Part shown: one piece after another, positions 1-7,238 of the stretch
Position numbering within the stretch: the stretch's first letter is position 1
Layout of the letters: the number at the start of each line of letters is the position of its first letter
Assembly: GCA_011051655.1 (NCBI GenBank)
Contig: DRKS01000050.1
Span: 1 to 38,195 of the forward strand
Source of the DNA: Sedimenticola sp.
GTDB lineage: Bacteria > Pseudomonadota > Gammaproteobacteria > Chromatiales > Chromatiaceae
Direction: 5' to 3'
DNA length: 38,195 nt
The notes under the pieces: generated by a model
What the model was told of the DNA's origin: nothing
What the model saw: only the letters and a program-made list of their open reading frames with translations
Database searches by the model: none
Position numbers and translations under genes: made by a program

Positions 1-7
1 AAAACAT

Positions 8-109
8 TTAACCGCAGAGGACGCAGAGGTGCGCAGAGAAATGAAATGCTAGCCAGCTTATTGATAATAAATAAAAACCTCTGCGAATCTCTGCGTCCTC
101 TGCGGTTAA
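8..109. repeat. Imperfect inverted repeat of the CCGCAGAGGACGCAGAG type
   Basis: Two 31-nt arms (8-38 and 79-109) are inverted copies with 29 of 31 positions matching, separated by a 40-nt AT-rich spacer. The arm core reads TTAACCGCAGAGGACGCAGA. Repeats of this flavour are common in intergenic regions of environmental proteobacteria (general knowledge, not searched here). It lies downstream of the minus-strand GGDEF gene, so the transcript could fold into a long hairpin that stabilises or ends the mRNA; that role is inference. Confidence 0.85.
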
Positions 110-166
110 TATTTATCTTTTACCAATCCTAATTTATAAAATTGACGGAGTACTAGGCCATGAGTG

Positions 167-1075
167 TCACTTGCTGATCACCTGGTTACGGCCGCTTTTT
201 TTGGCCTTGTAGAGGGCGGCGTCCGCGCGCTTGAACAAGGTCTCGGGCGTATCGTTCTTCCGCAGCGCCGTCACCCCCAGACTTGCCGTGGCCTTCAGGT
301 CTTTGTGGGCGCCGAAAGTCAGGGTCTCGATTTTCTGCCGGATGCGTTCAGCCAGCAGCCGGGCCCCTTCGACCTCCGTGCAACTGAGCAGGATCAGGAA
401 TTCCTCGCCGCCAAACCGGAACAGCATATCGCTGCAGCGGACGGTTTCCTTCATGCACTGGGCCACGGCCTGCAAGACAAAATCACCGCAGGCATGGCCG
501 AAATTGTCGTTGATGGCCTTGAAATGATCGATATCCAGCAACATGATGCACATTGATGATTTATGCCGGCGGGCCAGTTCGATTTCCCGTTTGATGGCGG
601 TATCCATGCCGGCGCGGTTGTTGATGCCGGTCAACGGATCCATGAGGGCGGTCTGCAGTGCGCTGTGGTAGAGCATGGCGTTGCGCAGGGGATAGACCAG
701 GGCGCACAGTATGTTTTCAAGGATGACCAGTTCCTCGTCCTTGAAGGGGGCGCGGCTGAAAAGCGTCAGTTCACCCAGCGAGTTGTCCTCGATGGTCAGC
801 CGGTAGGTGCACTTGTGCGCTGAGCGCCGCCCGATGGAAACCTCGATGTCCTCGGCCTTGTTCTGAAAGTGGAGGCCGCGGTAGTTGATATCCTGGTTGA
901 TGCCTTCCGCGAACAGGGAGATGAGCTCCCTGACTTCGAGGGTTGTCTGTAACTGCCTGCCCAGTTCCAGGACTCTATGATCCAATCGGGCCGCCAGTGC
1001 CGGTTCAACCTCTTGGTTTGCCCTGAATGGGGCGATGTCCCGATCGCCAGAGACGGTTTGTGTTTGGGTGGCCAT
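167..1075 (-). CDS. GAF-like/GGDEF diguanylate cyclase
   Basis: A 302-residue protein predicted to make cyclic di-GMP from two GTP. Residues about 25-140 look like a GAF-type sensor domain; residues 141-300 are a GGDEF domain with the intact signature GGEEF (222-226), the DxxxF metal/substrate motif in DIDHF (181-185) and a product-inhibition I-site RCSD (213-216) exactly five residues before the signature. There is no signal peptide or membrane segment, so it should be cytoplasmic. The start at 1075 is chosen because AAGGAAGGAGAAC sits directly in front of it; an in-frame ATG 16 codons upstream has no such site. It is separated by 236 nt from the ubiG cluster and probably has its own promoter. 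The ligand of the GAF-like domain cannot be told from sequence. Confidence 0.9.
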   Translation of the reverse strand: MATQTQTVSGDRDIAPFRANQEVEPALAARLDHRVLELGRQLQTTLEVRELISLFAEGINQDINYRGLHFQNKAEDIEVSIGRRSAHKCTYRLTIEDNSLGELTLFSRAPFKDEELVILENILCALVYPLRNAMLYHSALQTALMDPLTGINNRAGMDTAIKREIELARRHKSSMCIMLLDIDHFKAINDNFGHACGDFVLQAVAQCMKETVRCSDMLFRFGGEEFLILLSCTEVEGARLLAERIRQKIETLTFGAHKDLKATASLGVTALRKNDTPETLFKRADAALYKAKKSGRNQVISK

Positions 1076-1190
1076 GTTCTCCTTCCTTTCCTGATTAAGT
1101 ACTCTTGCCGCCAACGCAAACATACAATATGCATGCCAAAAACAAAAAGGGCAGTTGAAACAATAAGATAGTTCTGCTCAGTTGGCCTGC

Positions 1191-1204
1191 GACAATAAAT
1201 TGTC
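1191..1204. promoter_or_regulatory. Small inverted repeat upstream of the GGDEF gene
   Basis: GACAAT-AA-ATTGTC, a 6+2+6 inverted repeat about 115 nt upstream of the GGDEF start codon, in an AT-rich stretch of the 236-nt gap before that gene. It could be a protein-binding site or chance; nothing identifies a regulator. Confidence 0.2.
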
Positions 1205-1311
1205 ACTATTTTACAGCCGAAGACGTCCAGATTAGGGCATAAATCGACTGAAATCCAGCATGGTGCATATGTCCCCAAGGCGGGGCGGGGTGAGGCGGAT
1301 TCAGGGGGAAT

Positions 1312-2145
1312 TCAATGGTTCCGGCGGTTGATGCGCCAGGCGATCCACAGTTTGCGCAGGGGGGTGAGGGACAAGCGCTGATTCAGGACCGGAAAACCGG
1401 CCTTTTCCAGCTCATCGAGCAAGGCGCTGCTCATGGCGGCCAGCGCAAGCGCGGGAACCAGGGCGGGGTGCTTTCCGGGGGGGAGGGCGGTCAGGGCCGA
1501 TTCACGCCAGCCCCGGGCCGTTGCGGACAAAGTGGCCAGCAGGGCGCGCAGCGCCTCCCCGCTTTGGGGCTCTGCGAGGCCGGTTGGCGTCAACCCCCGC
1601 TGTTCCATTTCCGGTAGGGGGAGGTGGCAGCAGCCCAGGCGCAGGTCCTGGCCAAGGCTGCGGATAATGCCGGTGAGGCGGATGAAGGCGCCAAGCTCCC
1701 GGGCGCTGCCCAGCTCTTTTTCATCGGCGCCGCAAATCCGGGCCAGCAGATCCAGCGGGGCGCCGCCGCTTTGCCGGCAATAGGCGTGGAGAGCTGTTTC
1801 GTCCCGATGGGCCGGCCCGAGGATTTCCGTTTTCAGCCCGCCGGCCATGTCGAGAAAAGGTTGAACAGGGAGCCGGTGGGTCTGAATCGGCGAAGCCAGC
1901 GCCTGTAGCAGGGGATGTTGGGCCTTGCCATCCAGGGCTTGTGCCAGCTCTTCGCGGTACCACTGGAGTTTTGCCAGGGCCACTCCCCGGTCGGAGCAGC
2001 GGCAGAGGATTTCTTGCAGCTCCCATTGCCATGCGAGCACCAGGGCAAGATCCGTGCGCAGCCTTGCCGGGGCGAAGCGCACACAATAGTAATTGCCGGA
2101 ACCGGGCGGGGTGGCCCGATTGGGAAAGCCATGGTCCCCGCTCAC
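1312..2145 (-). CDS. Squalene/phytoene synthase-fold protein, apparently non-catalytic
   Basis: A 277-residue member of the squalene/phytoene synthase fold: it has the N-terminal ATPPGSGNYY segment (11-20), a KLQWYREEL helix (59-67), an AYCRQSGG segment (121-128) and the LGAFIRLTGIIRSLGQD helix (151-167) followed by HLPLPEM. Genuine synthases carry two Asp-rich motifs that bind Mg-diphosphate. Here the first is replaced by QWELQEI (about 40-46) and the second, normally DVxED, reads SLGQD (163-167). Catalysis is therefore unlikely; the pattern recalls the complex I assembly factor NDUFAF6, a non-enzymatic relative. It starts with GTG, which shares four bases (GTGA) with the stop codon of the upstream phosphatase gene, so translation is coupled to the ubiG cluster. 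A quinone or respiratory-complex role is inference. Confidence 0.75.
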   Translation of the reverse strand: MSGDHGFPNRATPPGSGNYYCVRFAPARLRTDLALVLAWQWELQEILCRCSDRGVALAKLQWYREELAQALDGKAQHPLLQALASPIQTHRLPVQPFLDMAGGLKTEILGPAHRDETALHAYCRQSGGAPLDLLARICGADEKELGSARELGAFIRLTGIIRSLGQDLRLGCCHLPLPEMEQRGLTPTGLAEPQSGEALRALLATLSATARGWRESALTALPPGKHPALVPALALAAMSSALLDELEKAGFPVLNQRLSLTPLRKLWIAWRINRRNH

Positions 2146-2834
2146 TTTTCTTGCTTTGGCCGGGGCAGGACCAGCCAGTCGAGGATCTGTTCCGGGCGTT
2201 CGACAGCACCATCCGCCCCCCAGTCATCCGGCCGGTCGTTTTCGCCGAGATAACCAAACAGGGCGATCAGCGTGGCGGCGCCCGCATTGTGGCCGGCCTC
2301 AATGTCGCGCCGGGCATCACCTATATAAAGGCACTCGCCCGGGGCATGCCCGCCCGCCAGCTCGCAGGCGTGAAGTATGGGTTCCGCATGGGGCTTCTTG
2401 TTGGAGGTGGTGTCGCCGCTTACAACGCAGGCCGCGCGCCCGGCCAGCCCCAGGCCCGCCATCAGCGGGTTGGTGAGCCAGGAGGGCTTGTTGGTGACGA
2501 CGCCCCAGCGGATGTTGTGCCGTTCCAGTTGCCCGAGCACCTCTTCCATGCCGGGAAAGAGGCCGGTCTTGCGGTGGATGTCCGCCTGGTAGAAGCGCAG
2601 CAGGTCCTGGCGGGCCGGTTCAAAATCCCCGCCAAAACCCAGGCGAATGAGCGCTCCAGCCCCGTGAGAGACCTCCGGGCGGATGCGGCTGTAGGGCAGG
2701 GGGGGCCTGCCGTGCAATTCCAGGGTTCGATTCAGGGCATCCGCCAGATCGGGTGCCGTATCGGCAAGAGTGCCGTCCAGGTCGAACAGGACGATGCGTA
2801 TCCCATGTGCGGCCGCTGTTGCGGTATCACTCAT
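2142..2834 (-). CDS. mupP: HAD phosphatase, MupP / phosphoglycolate phosphatase type
   Basis: A 230-residue HAD-superfamily hydrolase. Motif I is DLDGT (18-22, nucleophile Asp18 and acid/base Asp20), a cap follows, VVTNK is motif II, the KK in NKKPHAEP gives motif III and [12 protein letters not shown] motif IV. The family includes Gph (2-phosphoglycolate phosphatase) and MupP (N-acetylmuramate-6-phosphate phosphatase of the cell-wall recycling route). In Pseudomonas the gene next to ubiG is mupP, and the same ubiG-phosphatase order here favours MupP, but sequence alone does not settle the substrate. The chosen ATG lies eight bases inside the 3' end of ubiG (2827-2834); longer in-frame starts would lie deep inside ubiG. 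The stop overlaps the next gene by four bases. Confidence 0.75.
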   Translation of the reverse strand: MSDTATAAAHGIRIVLFDLDGTLADTAPDLADALNRTLELHGRPPLPYSRIRPEVSHGAGALIRLGFGGDFEPARQDLLRFYQADIHRKTGLFPGMEEVLGQLERHNIRWGVVTNKPSWLTNPLMAGLGLAGRAACVVSGDTTSNKKPHAEPILHACELAGGHAPGECLYIGDARRDIEAGHNAGAATLIALFGYLGENDRPDDWGADGAVERPEQILDWLVLPRPKQEK

Positions 2835-3543
2835 CGGGTTCTTTGCGGCAGGCCACCATGTAGTTGACGCTGATGTCCCGGTCCAGGCGGTATTGCTGAT
2901 TAAAGGGGTTGTATACCAGGCCAATGAGGGCCTCGGTCGTCAGCCCGGCCGCCCGGGTCCAGCCGTCGAGTTCGGAAGGACGAATGAATCTGGCAAAGTC
3001 GTGTGTGCCCTTTGGCAGAAGCTTGAGGATATATTCCGCGCCTATGATGGCGAACAGATAGGATTTGGGGTTGCGGTTCAGGGTGGAGAAGAACAGGTGC
3101 CCGCCAGGTTTTGCCAGACGGGCGCAGGCCTTGATGACGGATGAAGGGTCCGGCACATGCTCCAGCATCTCCATGCAGGTGACGATATCGAATGACCCGG
3201 GTTGCTCTTGCGCCAGCTGCTCTGCCGCAATCCTTCTGTAATCGACATCGAGCCCCGACTCCAGCAGATGCAGACGCGCGACCTCCAATGGCGCCTCACC
3301 CATGTCGATGCCGGTTACCGTTGCGCCGCGCTGCGCCATGCCTTCCGCCAGGATGCCTCCCCCGCAGCCTACATCGAGAGCCTTTTTCCCGGCAAGCTGC
3401 GCAGTCTGATCAATATAATCCAGGCGTAAGGGGTTGATTTCGTGCAGGGGCTTGAATTCACTGTTGGGATCCCACCAGCGGTGAGCAAGCTCCTCGAATT
3501 TCTTGATTTCCGCCTCATCGACATTGAGGGTGCCATTGGTCAT
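2827..3543 (-). CDS. ubiG: Ubiquinone biosynthesis O-methyltransferase
   Basis: A 238-residue class I SAM-dependent methyltransferase that carries out both O-methylations of ubiquinone synthesis in the cytoplasm. The SAM-binding glycine loop [12 protein letters not shown] is at 56-67; the N-terminal [20 protein letters not shown] and [11 protein letters not shown] segments and the [17 protein letters not shown] region are typical of UbiG. Length agrees with the usual 230-245. The start at 3543 is the one matching family length; an in-frame extension to 3660 would run into the terminator hairpin. It is the first gene of a tightly overlapping cluster with the phosphatase and the synthase-fold gene. 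Its presence implies aerobic or nitrate-type respiration using ubiquinone. Confidence 0.95.
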   Translation of the reverse strand: MTNGTLNVDEAEIKKFEELAHRWWDPNSEFKPLHEINPLRLDYIDQTAQLAGKKALDVGCGGGILAEGMAQRGATVTGIDMGEAPLEVARLHLLESGLDVDYRRIAAEQLAQEQPGSFDIVTCMEMLEHVPDPSSVIKACARLAKPGGHLFFSTLNRNPKSYLFAIIGAEYILKLLPKGTHDFARFIRPSELDGWTRAAGLTTEALIGLVYNPFNQQYRLDRDISVNYMVACRKEPDE

Positions 3544-3619
3544 GGTGCTGCTGCCTTTGCCTGAAAAGGTGGAATTATACCCCGTTAGGCCATGCCGGGG
3601 CAGAGCAGGCATTTGAAAT

Positions 3620-3651
3620 AAGAGAGGGGCGGCAGCACAGGCCCCTCTCTT
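3620..3651 (-). terminator. Rho-independent terminator after the diheme cytochrome gene
   Basis: A perfect 11-bp stem (3620-3630 with 3641-3651, AAGAGAGGGGC paired with GCCCCTCTCTT) and a 10-nt loop, followed in the minus direction by ATTTCAAAT. It begins 13 nt after the cytochrome stop codon and lies upstream of ubiG, separating the two transcription units. Confidence 0.75.
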
Positions 3652-3663
3652 GCTGTTCAATAT

Positions 3664-4359
3664 CTATTTTTGAAGGGTCTTGATATGGGCGATGATTTCT
3701 TCCAGCTTGTCCAGTATCTCTTCTGCTGGAAAAACGGGCATATAGCTCTCATTCCAGCGGTCGATATTGGTGATGTATTTCTTGACCTTCTCATAAGTGA
3801 GGGTGGCGGCAATCTCCGGTGAGCCGATGGCGACCGGTTTGTTCAGGGCCTTCGACGCCATCCAGCCATCTCCGTTACCTGTCTTGCCGTGACAGCCGGA
3901 GCAATACCTCAGATAATAGATGCGCCCCCGCTCTCGCGGATCATTTTTGAAGCGCTCAAGCCGTTGCTGGGGCGTCGGGCCCTTCAGCGGCCCTTTATCC
4001 ACCGCCAGGGTCCGGACATAAGCGACTATCGCCTTGATCTTGTCTTCGCTCAGATTGGATCTCCAGCCCGGCATTTGCAGATAAGGAAATCTTTCCTCGC
4101 CATAGGCAACGCGCTCGATGATCTCTTCATCCGACAGCAGGGACATGTATGCCTTGTTTGAAAGGTCGCCGGTGGGAACCCCGCTGAGATCGCCCGCCGG
4201 GCCGGTTCCAGCGCCATCGTTTCCATGACAGTAAATGCAGAAAGAGTTGTATAACCCTTTGCCTTTTTCTATAAGCGCCTGATCCTTGGAATAGGCTGCA
4301 GTGGCGGCCAATAAAGACATCCCCAGAATGAGCATCATTACTTTGGAGCAAGAGCGCAT
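3664..4359 (-). CDS. Periplasmic diheme cytochrome c
   Basis: A 231-residue secreted cytochrome c with two c-type domains. The signal peptide is residues 1 to about 24 (hydrophobic VMMLILGMSLLAATAA). Heme motif 1 is CIYCH (41-45), with Met96 in LQMPGW the likely sixth ligand; heme motif 2 is CSGCH (153-157), with Met207 in YMPVF its likely ligand. The start at 4359 is fixed by GAGGAG six nucleotides upstream. It should pass electrons in the periplasm; its partners are unknown, as no oxidase or reductase subunit is adjacent. It is transcribed alone and diverges from the Rossmann-GGDEF gene across a 302-nt gap. Subfamily beyond tandem class I cytochrome c is uncertain. Confidence 0.92.
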   Translation of the reverse strand: MRSCSKVMMLILGMSLLAATAAYSKDQALIEKGKGLYNSFCIYCHGNDGAGTGPAGDLSGVPTGDLSNKAYMSLLSDEEIIERVAYGEERFPYLQMPGWRSNLSEDKIKAIVAYVRTLAVDKGPLKGPTPQQRLERFKNDPRERGRIYYLRYCSGCHGKTGNGDGWMASKALNKPVAIGSPEIAATLTYEKVKKYITNIDRWNESYMPVFPAEEILDKLEEIIAHIKTLQK

Positions 4360-4661
4360 AATTAACTCCTCGCATAAACGTTCGGTGGTGCCCAGGCTGG
4401 AACTGAATCGCAAATTACACTTGGAAAACAGGGGCATAGTGCGATTGTTTCCACACTCGGCTGCTTCGAAATATGGTTTTTCTCAAGTAGTTCTTGCGTG
4501 AATAATTAAGCTTGTTATTATCCTTGACAAAGAGAGACTATAGGACAAAGGCACCGAAATCAATCGGCGTGTGGACAGACAGAATCAAAACCTTATCGTG
4601 ACTAATGTTTTGTGCCGAAGGAGCGCAATGAGCCCAGTGACTGAAAGAGTATGGAGAGATT
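4360..4661. other. 302-nt divergent intergenic region
   Basis: AT-rich spacer between the diheme cytochrome (minus) and the Rossmann-GAF-GGDEF gene (plus). It must hold both promoters. A TTGACA hexamer is at 4524-4529 on the plus strand but no convincing -10 box follows at the right distance. A mini-ORF with a strong ribosome-binding site ends over the plus-strand gene start (see 4628-4669). No hairpins of note are seen. Confidence 0.6.
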
Positions 4662-4669
4662 ATGCCTAA
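4628..4669 (+). CDS. Possible 13-codon leader ORF overlapping the GGDEF gene start
   Basis: ATG at 4628 is preceded by AAGGAG (4618-4623, four nucleotides away) and opens a 13-residue frame, MSPVTERVWRDYA, that stops with TAA at 4667-4669, eight bases into the downstream gene (ATG 4662). The downstream gene has its own GGAGAG site inside this mini-ORF. Such an arrangement can couple or limit translation of the second gene. The short length makes chance possible; there is no evidence that the peptide itself has a function. Confidence 0.35.
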   Translation: MSPVTERVWRDYA

Positions 4670-6020
4670 GGTTATGATAATCGGCGCCGGCACCGGAGGG
4701 TCGGCGCTCCTTCCCATCCTGCATGATTATAAGGAGGTGGAGGTCACGGGTATTGTCGATATCAATGATAATGCGCCCGGTTTGAAATTGGCGCAGGAAA
4801 TGGGGATTCCGACAAGCAACGATTACAAGCGGCTGTTGGAGCAGGTTGATGCCGACATAATCATCAATGTAACCGGAAACGATACTGTTTCACGGGATCT
4901 GGACAGTATCAGGCAAAATGGCGAATGGGAGGTTATCGAAGGCAGTAGCGCAAGAGTGCTGTTCAAGCTCGTCGATGAGCGAAGGAAAAGGGAAGAAGAG
5001 GCATTGAGCAGGTTGAAGGAGCATGAGGCCCTTTATGAAATCGGTATCATGCTGACGTCCTCTGAAAGCGGGGATGAGCTGTTGAACACCATTCTGAAAT
5101 GTGCAACCCAGCTGACGGGCACGCCGGCCGGAAGTATTGCTTTGTATGATGAATCCTGTGGCGCCATGGAACTGGTCTCCTCCTGTGGATTCAGCGAGCG
5201 TTTTGCAGACAGGAGCAGATGGGACATTCGGGAAGGCGGGTTTACGGAATACATACTGAATAACAACAAACCCGTTGTAATCCGGAATATCGAAGAGTTT
5301 GCCGAGGCGGAGAGTGAACAGATTCGGGCAGAGGGAATCAAATCCCTCATTGCCATACCCCTGATCGCCGAGCGCAAGACCATCGGCATCCTCTATGTCG
5401 ATGATTTTGTGCCAAGAGACTATTCCACTATAGATGAATCCATTCTGGCATTGTTATCGACCCAGGCGGCAATCGCGATTGATAAAATGCAGTTGTTCGA
5501 GAGCGTTAAAAAGCTCGCCATTACCGATGGGTTGACCGGTCTCTACAACCATAGATATTTTGTCAAGTCGCTGCGGGAAGAGCTGAAGCGCGCGTTGCGC
5601 TATGGCCATAGCCTGTCGGTGCTTATTATAGATGTGGATCATTTCAAACATTATAACGATATCAATGGACACCTTAAGGGAAATGAAGCCTTGAGGCGCG
5701 TCACCCGGGTGATGGAGGAGGCGACGAGGACGGGGGATGTGCTTGCCCGATACGGGGGGGAAGAATTTGCCATAATCCTTCCGGAAACAAATAAGGAAAA
5801 AGCGCTGCAAACCGCCCGGCGGATATGCCTGGCTGTCGGGGAAGAAAAAATCTATGGAGAGGAAAAACAGCCTTTGAAGAAACTCACCATCAGCGTGGGC
5901 GTGGCGACTTTCCCGGAAGACGCCAAGCTGGACGGGGCCCTCATGGACCGGGCTGATCATGCGTTATACAAGGCCAAGCGCGAAGGCAGAAACAGAGTGG
6001 TTGGATATAGCGTAGAGTAG
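4662..6020 (+). CDS. Rossmann (dinucleotide-binding)-GAF-GGDEF diguanylate cyclase
   Basis: A 452-residue cytoplasmic protein with an unusual order of domains. Residues 1-100 are a Rossmann fold: glycine loop IGAGTGG (7-13) after the first strand, and an acidic residue (Asp33 in GIVDIND) at the end of the second strand, as in NAD-preferring proteins. A charged linker (101-125) leads to a GAF domain (about 125-275) and a GGDEF domain (285-450) with DVDHF (324-328), intact GGEEF (365-369) and I-site RTGD (356-359). It should make c-di-GMP under control of a bound dinucleotide or other ligand; NAD(H) sensing is inference. GGAGAG precedes the ATG by five to six nucleotides. It converges with a tetraheme cytochrome gene 11 nt away. 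Confidence 0.88.
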   Translation: MPKVMIIGAGTGGSALLPILHDYKEVEVTGIVDINDNAPGLKLAQEMGIPTSNDYKRLLEQVDADIIINVTGNDTVSRDLDSIRQNGEWEVIEGSSARVLFKLVDERRKREEEALSRLKEHEALYEIGIMLTSSESGDELLNTILKCATQLTGTPAGSIALYDESCGAMELVSSCGFSERFADRSRWDIREGGFTEYILNNNKPVVIRNIEEFAEAESEQIRAEGIKSLIAIPLIAERKTIGILYVDDFVPRDYSTIDESILALLSTQAAIAIDKMQLFESVKKLAITDGLTGLYNHRYFVKSLREELKRALRYGHSLSVLIIDVDHFKHYNDINGHLKGNEALRRVTRVMEEATRTGDVLARYGGEEFAIILPETNKEKALQTARRICLAVGEEKIYGEEKQPLKKLTISVGVATFPEDAKLDGALMDRADHALYKAKREGRNRVVGYSVE

Positions 6021-6031
6021 CTGCGGCTGCT

Positions 6032-6391
6032 TCAGTGATCTCGGTGACAGCTGATGCAGAGCTCCTTTGGTTCGACCCGCAGAAATCCTTTCCCGGTAGT
6101 GTGTGAATCGTGACAAGTAACGCACTCTATCCTGCCGCCTATGAGCGGCAGCCAGCCGGAGCTGCCGGGCGTCATGGATACGCCAACGGCATGATCAAGA
6201 CCCTTGTCCCTGCCCATATGGCATTCGGTGCACAATGTTGTAAGCGGGCGCACCAACTCATTGTTTATGGCGTTCGGTTTGGCGCTCAAATGGCAAGCCG
6301 TGCAGAACTCATGTCCTCTTTCCGCCCATCCGTTACTGGAAATAAGCATAAGCAAAACAACGGCAGCCTGGCGCATGTTCGGAAGGGTCAT
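6032..6391 (-). CDS. Small periplasmic tetraheme cytochrome c
   Basis: A 119-residue secreted protein with four CxxCH heme sites: CTACH (30-34), CTECH (54-58), CVTCH (90-94) and CISCH (112-116). The last pair forms a doubled-CXXCH unit. A signal peptide spans about 7-23 (RQAAVVLLMLISSNGWA). His residues between the motifs suggest bis-His, low-potential hemes as in cytochrome c3/NapC-type proteins; that is inference. Two starts are possible (6391 or an ATG five codons later at 6376); neither has a clear ribosome-binding site. An in-frame extension upstream would run backwards through tRNA genes and is not real. It converges with the Rossmann-GGDEF gene. Confidence 0.85.
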   Translation of the reverse strand: MTLPNMRQAAVVLLMLISSNGWAERGHEFCTACHLSAKPNAINNELVRPLTTLCTECHMGRDKGLDHAVGVSMTPGSSGWLPLIGGRIECVTCHDSHTTGKGFLRVEPKELCISCHRDH

Positions 6392-6503
6392 CGTTTGTTT
6401 GTGCCGTAACTTACTGATGCAATTATATACTATCTGACCAAAGCAGTTGGCTAAAACCAAAAAGCAGCGGCCGGGGCCACCCCGTTGAGGGCCCTGTGGG
6501 GCA

Positions 6504-6532
6504 TTGACGGGACGGCGTGGTGTGCGTATCAT
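6504..6532 (+). promoter_or_regulatory. Sigma-70 promoter of the tRNA cluster
   Basis: TTGACG (6504-6509), a 17-nt spacer and TATCAT (6527-6532): five of six matches in each hexamer. Transcription should begin near 6539, about 30 nt before tRNA-Pro. The bases after the -10 box are C-rich (TCCGCCTC), a discriminator of the kind found at stringently controlled stable-RNA promoters. Confidence 0.75.
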
Positions 6533-6570
6533 TCCGCCTCTCTTCGCCTGGGCGTTTGAACCTTGGCCAG

Positions 6571-6647
6571 CGGGGTATAGCGCAGTCTGGTAGCGCGCCT
6601 GCTTTGGGAGCAGGATGTCGGGAGTTCGAATCTCTCTACCCCGACCA
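6571..6647 (+). tRNA. tRNA-Pro (TGG anticodon)
   Basis: A 77-nt gene with encoded CCA. Acceptor arm CGGGGTA pairs with TACCCCG; the anticodon loop TTTGGGA sits between CCTGC and GCAGG, giving anticodon TGG; T-loop TTCGAAT. First gene of a four-tRNA cluster. Confidence 0.97.
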
Positions 6648-6666
6648 GTTTTGACGAGTCGAATAT

Positions 6667-6743
6667 GCGCCCGTAGCTCATCAGGATAGAGCATCGGTCT
6701 TCTAAACCGAGGGTAGCAGGTTCGAATCCTGCCGGGCGCGCCA
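6667..6743 (+). tRNA. tRNA-Arg (TCT anticodon)
   Basis: A 77-nt gene with encoded CCA. Acceptor arm GCGCCCG pairs with CGGGCGC; the loop CTTCTAA between TCGGT and ACCGA gives anticodon TCT, which reads AGA/AGG; T-loop TTCGAAT. Confidence 0.97.
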
Positions 6744-6830
6744 GACATCCGGATGGTGGTGAGCCGGCAGAATCTGCATGGCAGGCGAAGTGGTTCTGCC
6801 GGGGCCTGTATTCCCGGCAAGCAGCATTAT

Positions 6831-6907
6831 GGTGGGCGTAGCTCAGTTGGTAGAGCCCTGGATTGTGATTCCAGTTGTCGTGGGTTCGAGCCCCATCGTC
6901 CACCCCA
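6831..6907 (+). tRNA. tRNA-His (GTG anticodon)
   Basis: A 77-nt gene including the encoded extra 5' G (position -1) that pairs with C73, the identity mark of tRNA-His. Acceptor GTGGGCG pairs with CGTCCAC (one G-T pair); the anticodon loop TTGTGAT gives GTG; CCA is encoded. Confidence 0.97.
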
Positions 6908-6947
6908 ACAATTACAAGCAGCGTTTTGTGGCTTGTGCCTGTAACCC

Positions 6948-7023
6948 GGGCCGTTAGCTCAGCTGGTAGAGCAGTGGACTCTTAATCCATTGGTCGAAGG
7001 TTCGAATCCTTCACGGCCCACCA
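6948..7023 (+). tRNA. tRNA-Lys (CTT anticodon)
   Basis: A 76-nt gene with encoded CCA. Acceptor GGGCCGT pairs with ACGGCCC; the loop CTCTTAA between GTGGA and TCCAT gives anticodon CTT, which reads AAG only, so another tRNA-Lys reading AAA must exist elsewhere. Last gene of the cluster. Confidence 0.96.
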
Positions 7024-7196
7024 AATCTCAACCTAAGCAACAATCCTTCCCGCCGTGCCGAATACCTTATTTAACATAATATACATTATGCGCAATTGCG
7101 GTACTGACCAAAGTCACTCGGCAAGCATGTACTTCTTCTCAATAAGCATCAAAAAGTACCAGTAACGGCTTGCCGCTCATGGAAATTACAAAAAAC

Positions 7197-7233
7197 CCTG
7201 TCTAGACTAACTAATGCATAACCAAGAGACAGG
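7197..7233 (+). promoter_or_regulatory. Possible hairpin covering the PilZ ribosome-binding site
   Basis: CCTGTCT (7197-7203) can pair perfectly with AGACAGG (7227-7233), a 7-bp stem with a 23-nt loop. The right arm contains most of the AGGA that precedes the GTG start at 7239, so folding would hide the ribosome-binding site. A large loop and short stem make the fold only moderately stable. Confidence 0.3.
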
Positions 7234-7238
7234 AATCC

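Noticed and set aside
796-1278. A 160-codon minus-strand frame upstream of and across the GGDEF gene start
   Set aside because: It overlaps the 5' part of the GGDEF gene in another frame, lacks family features, and its first part lies in the AT-rich leader.
4524-4552. TTGACA as a -35 box for the Rossmann-GGDEF gene
   Set aside because: The hexamer is perfect but no -10-like sequence lies 16-18 nt downstream; TATAGG is only nine bases away.
6529-6903. A 124-codon open frame on the minus strand across the tRNA genes
   Set aside because: It is the reverse complement of tRNA-Pro, -Arg and -His; its ARPAGFEPATLGLED-like peptide is a well-known spurious product of antisense tRNA genes.
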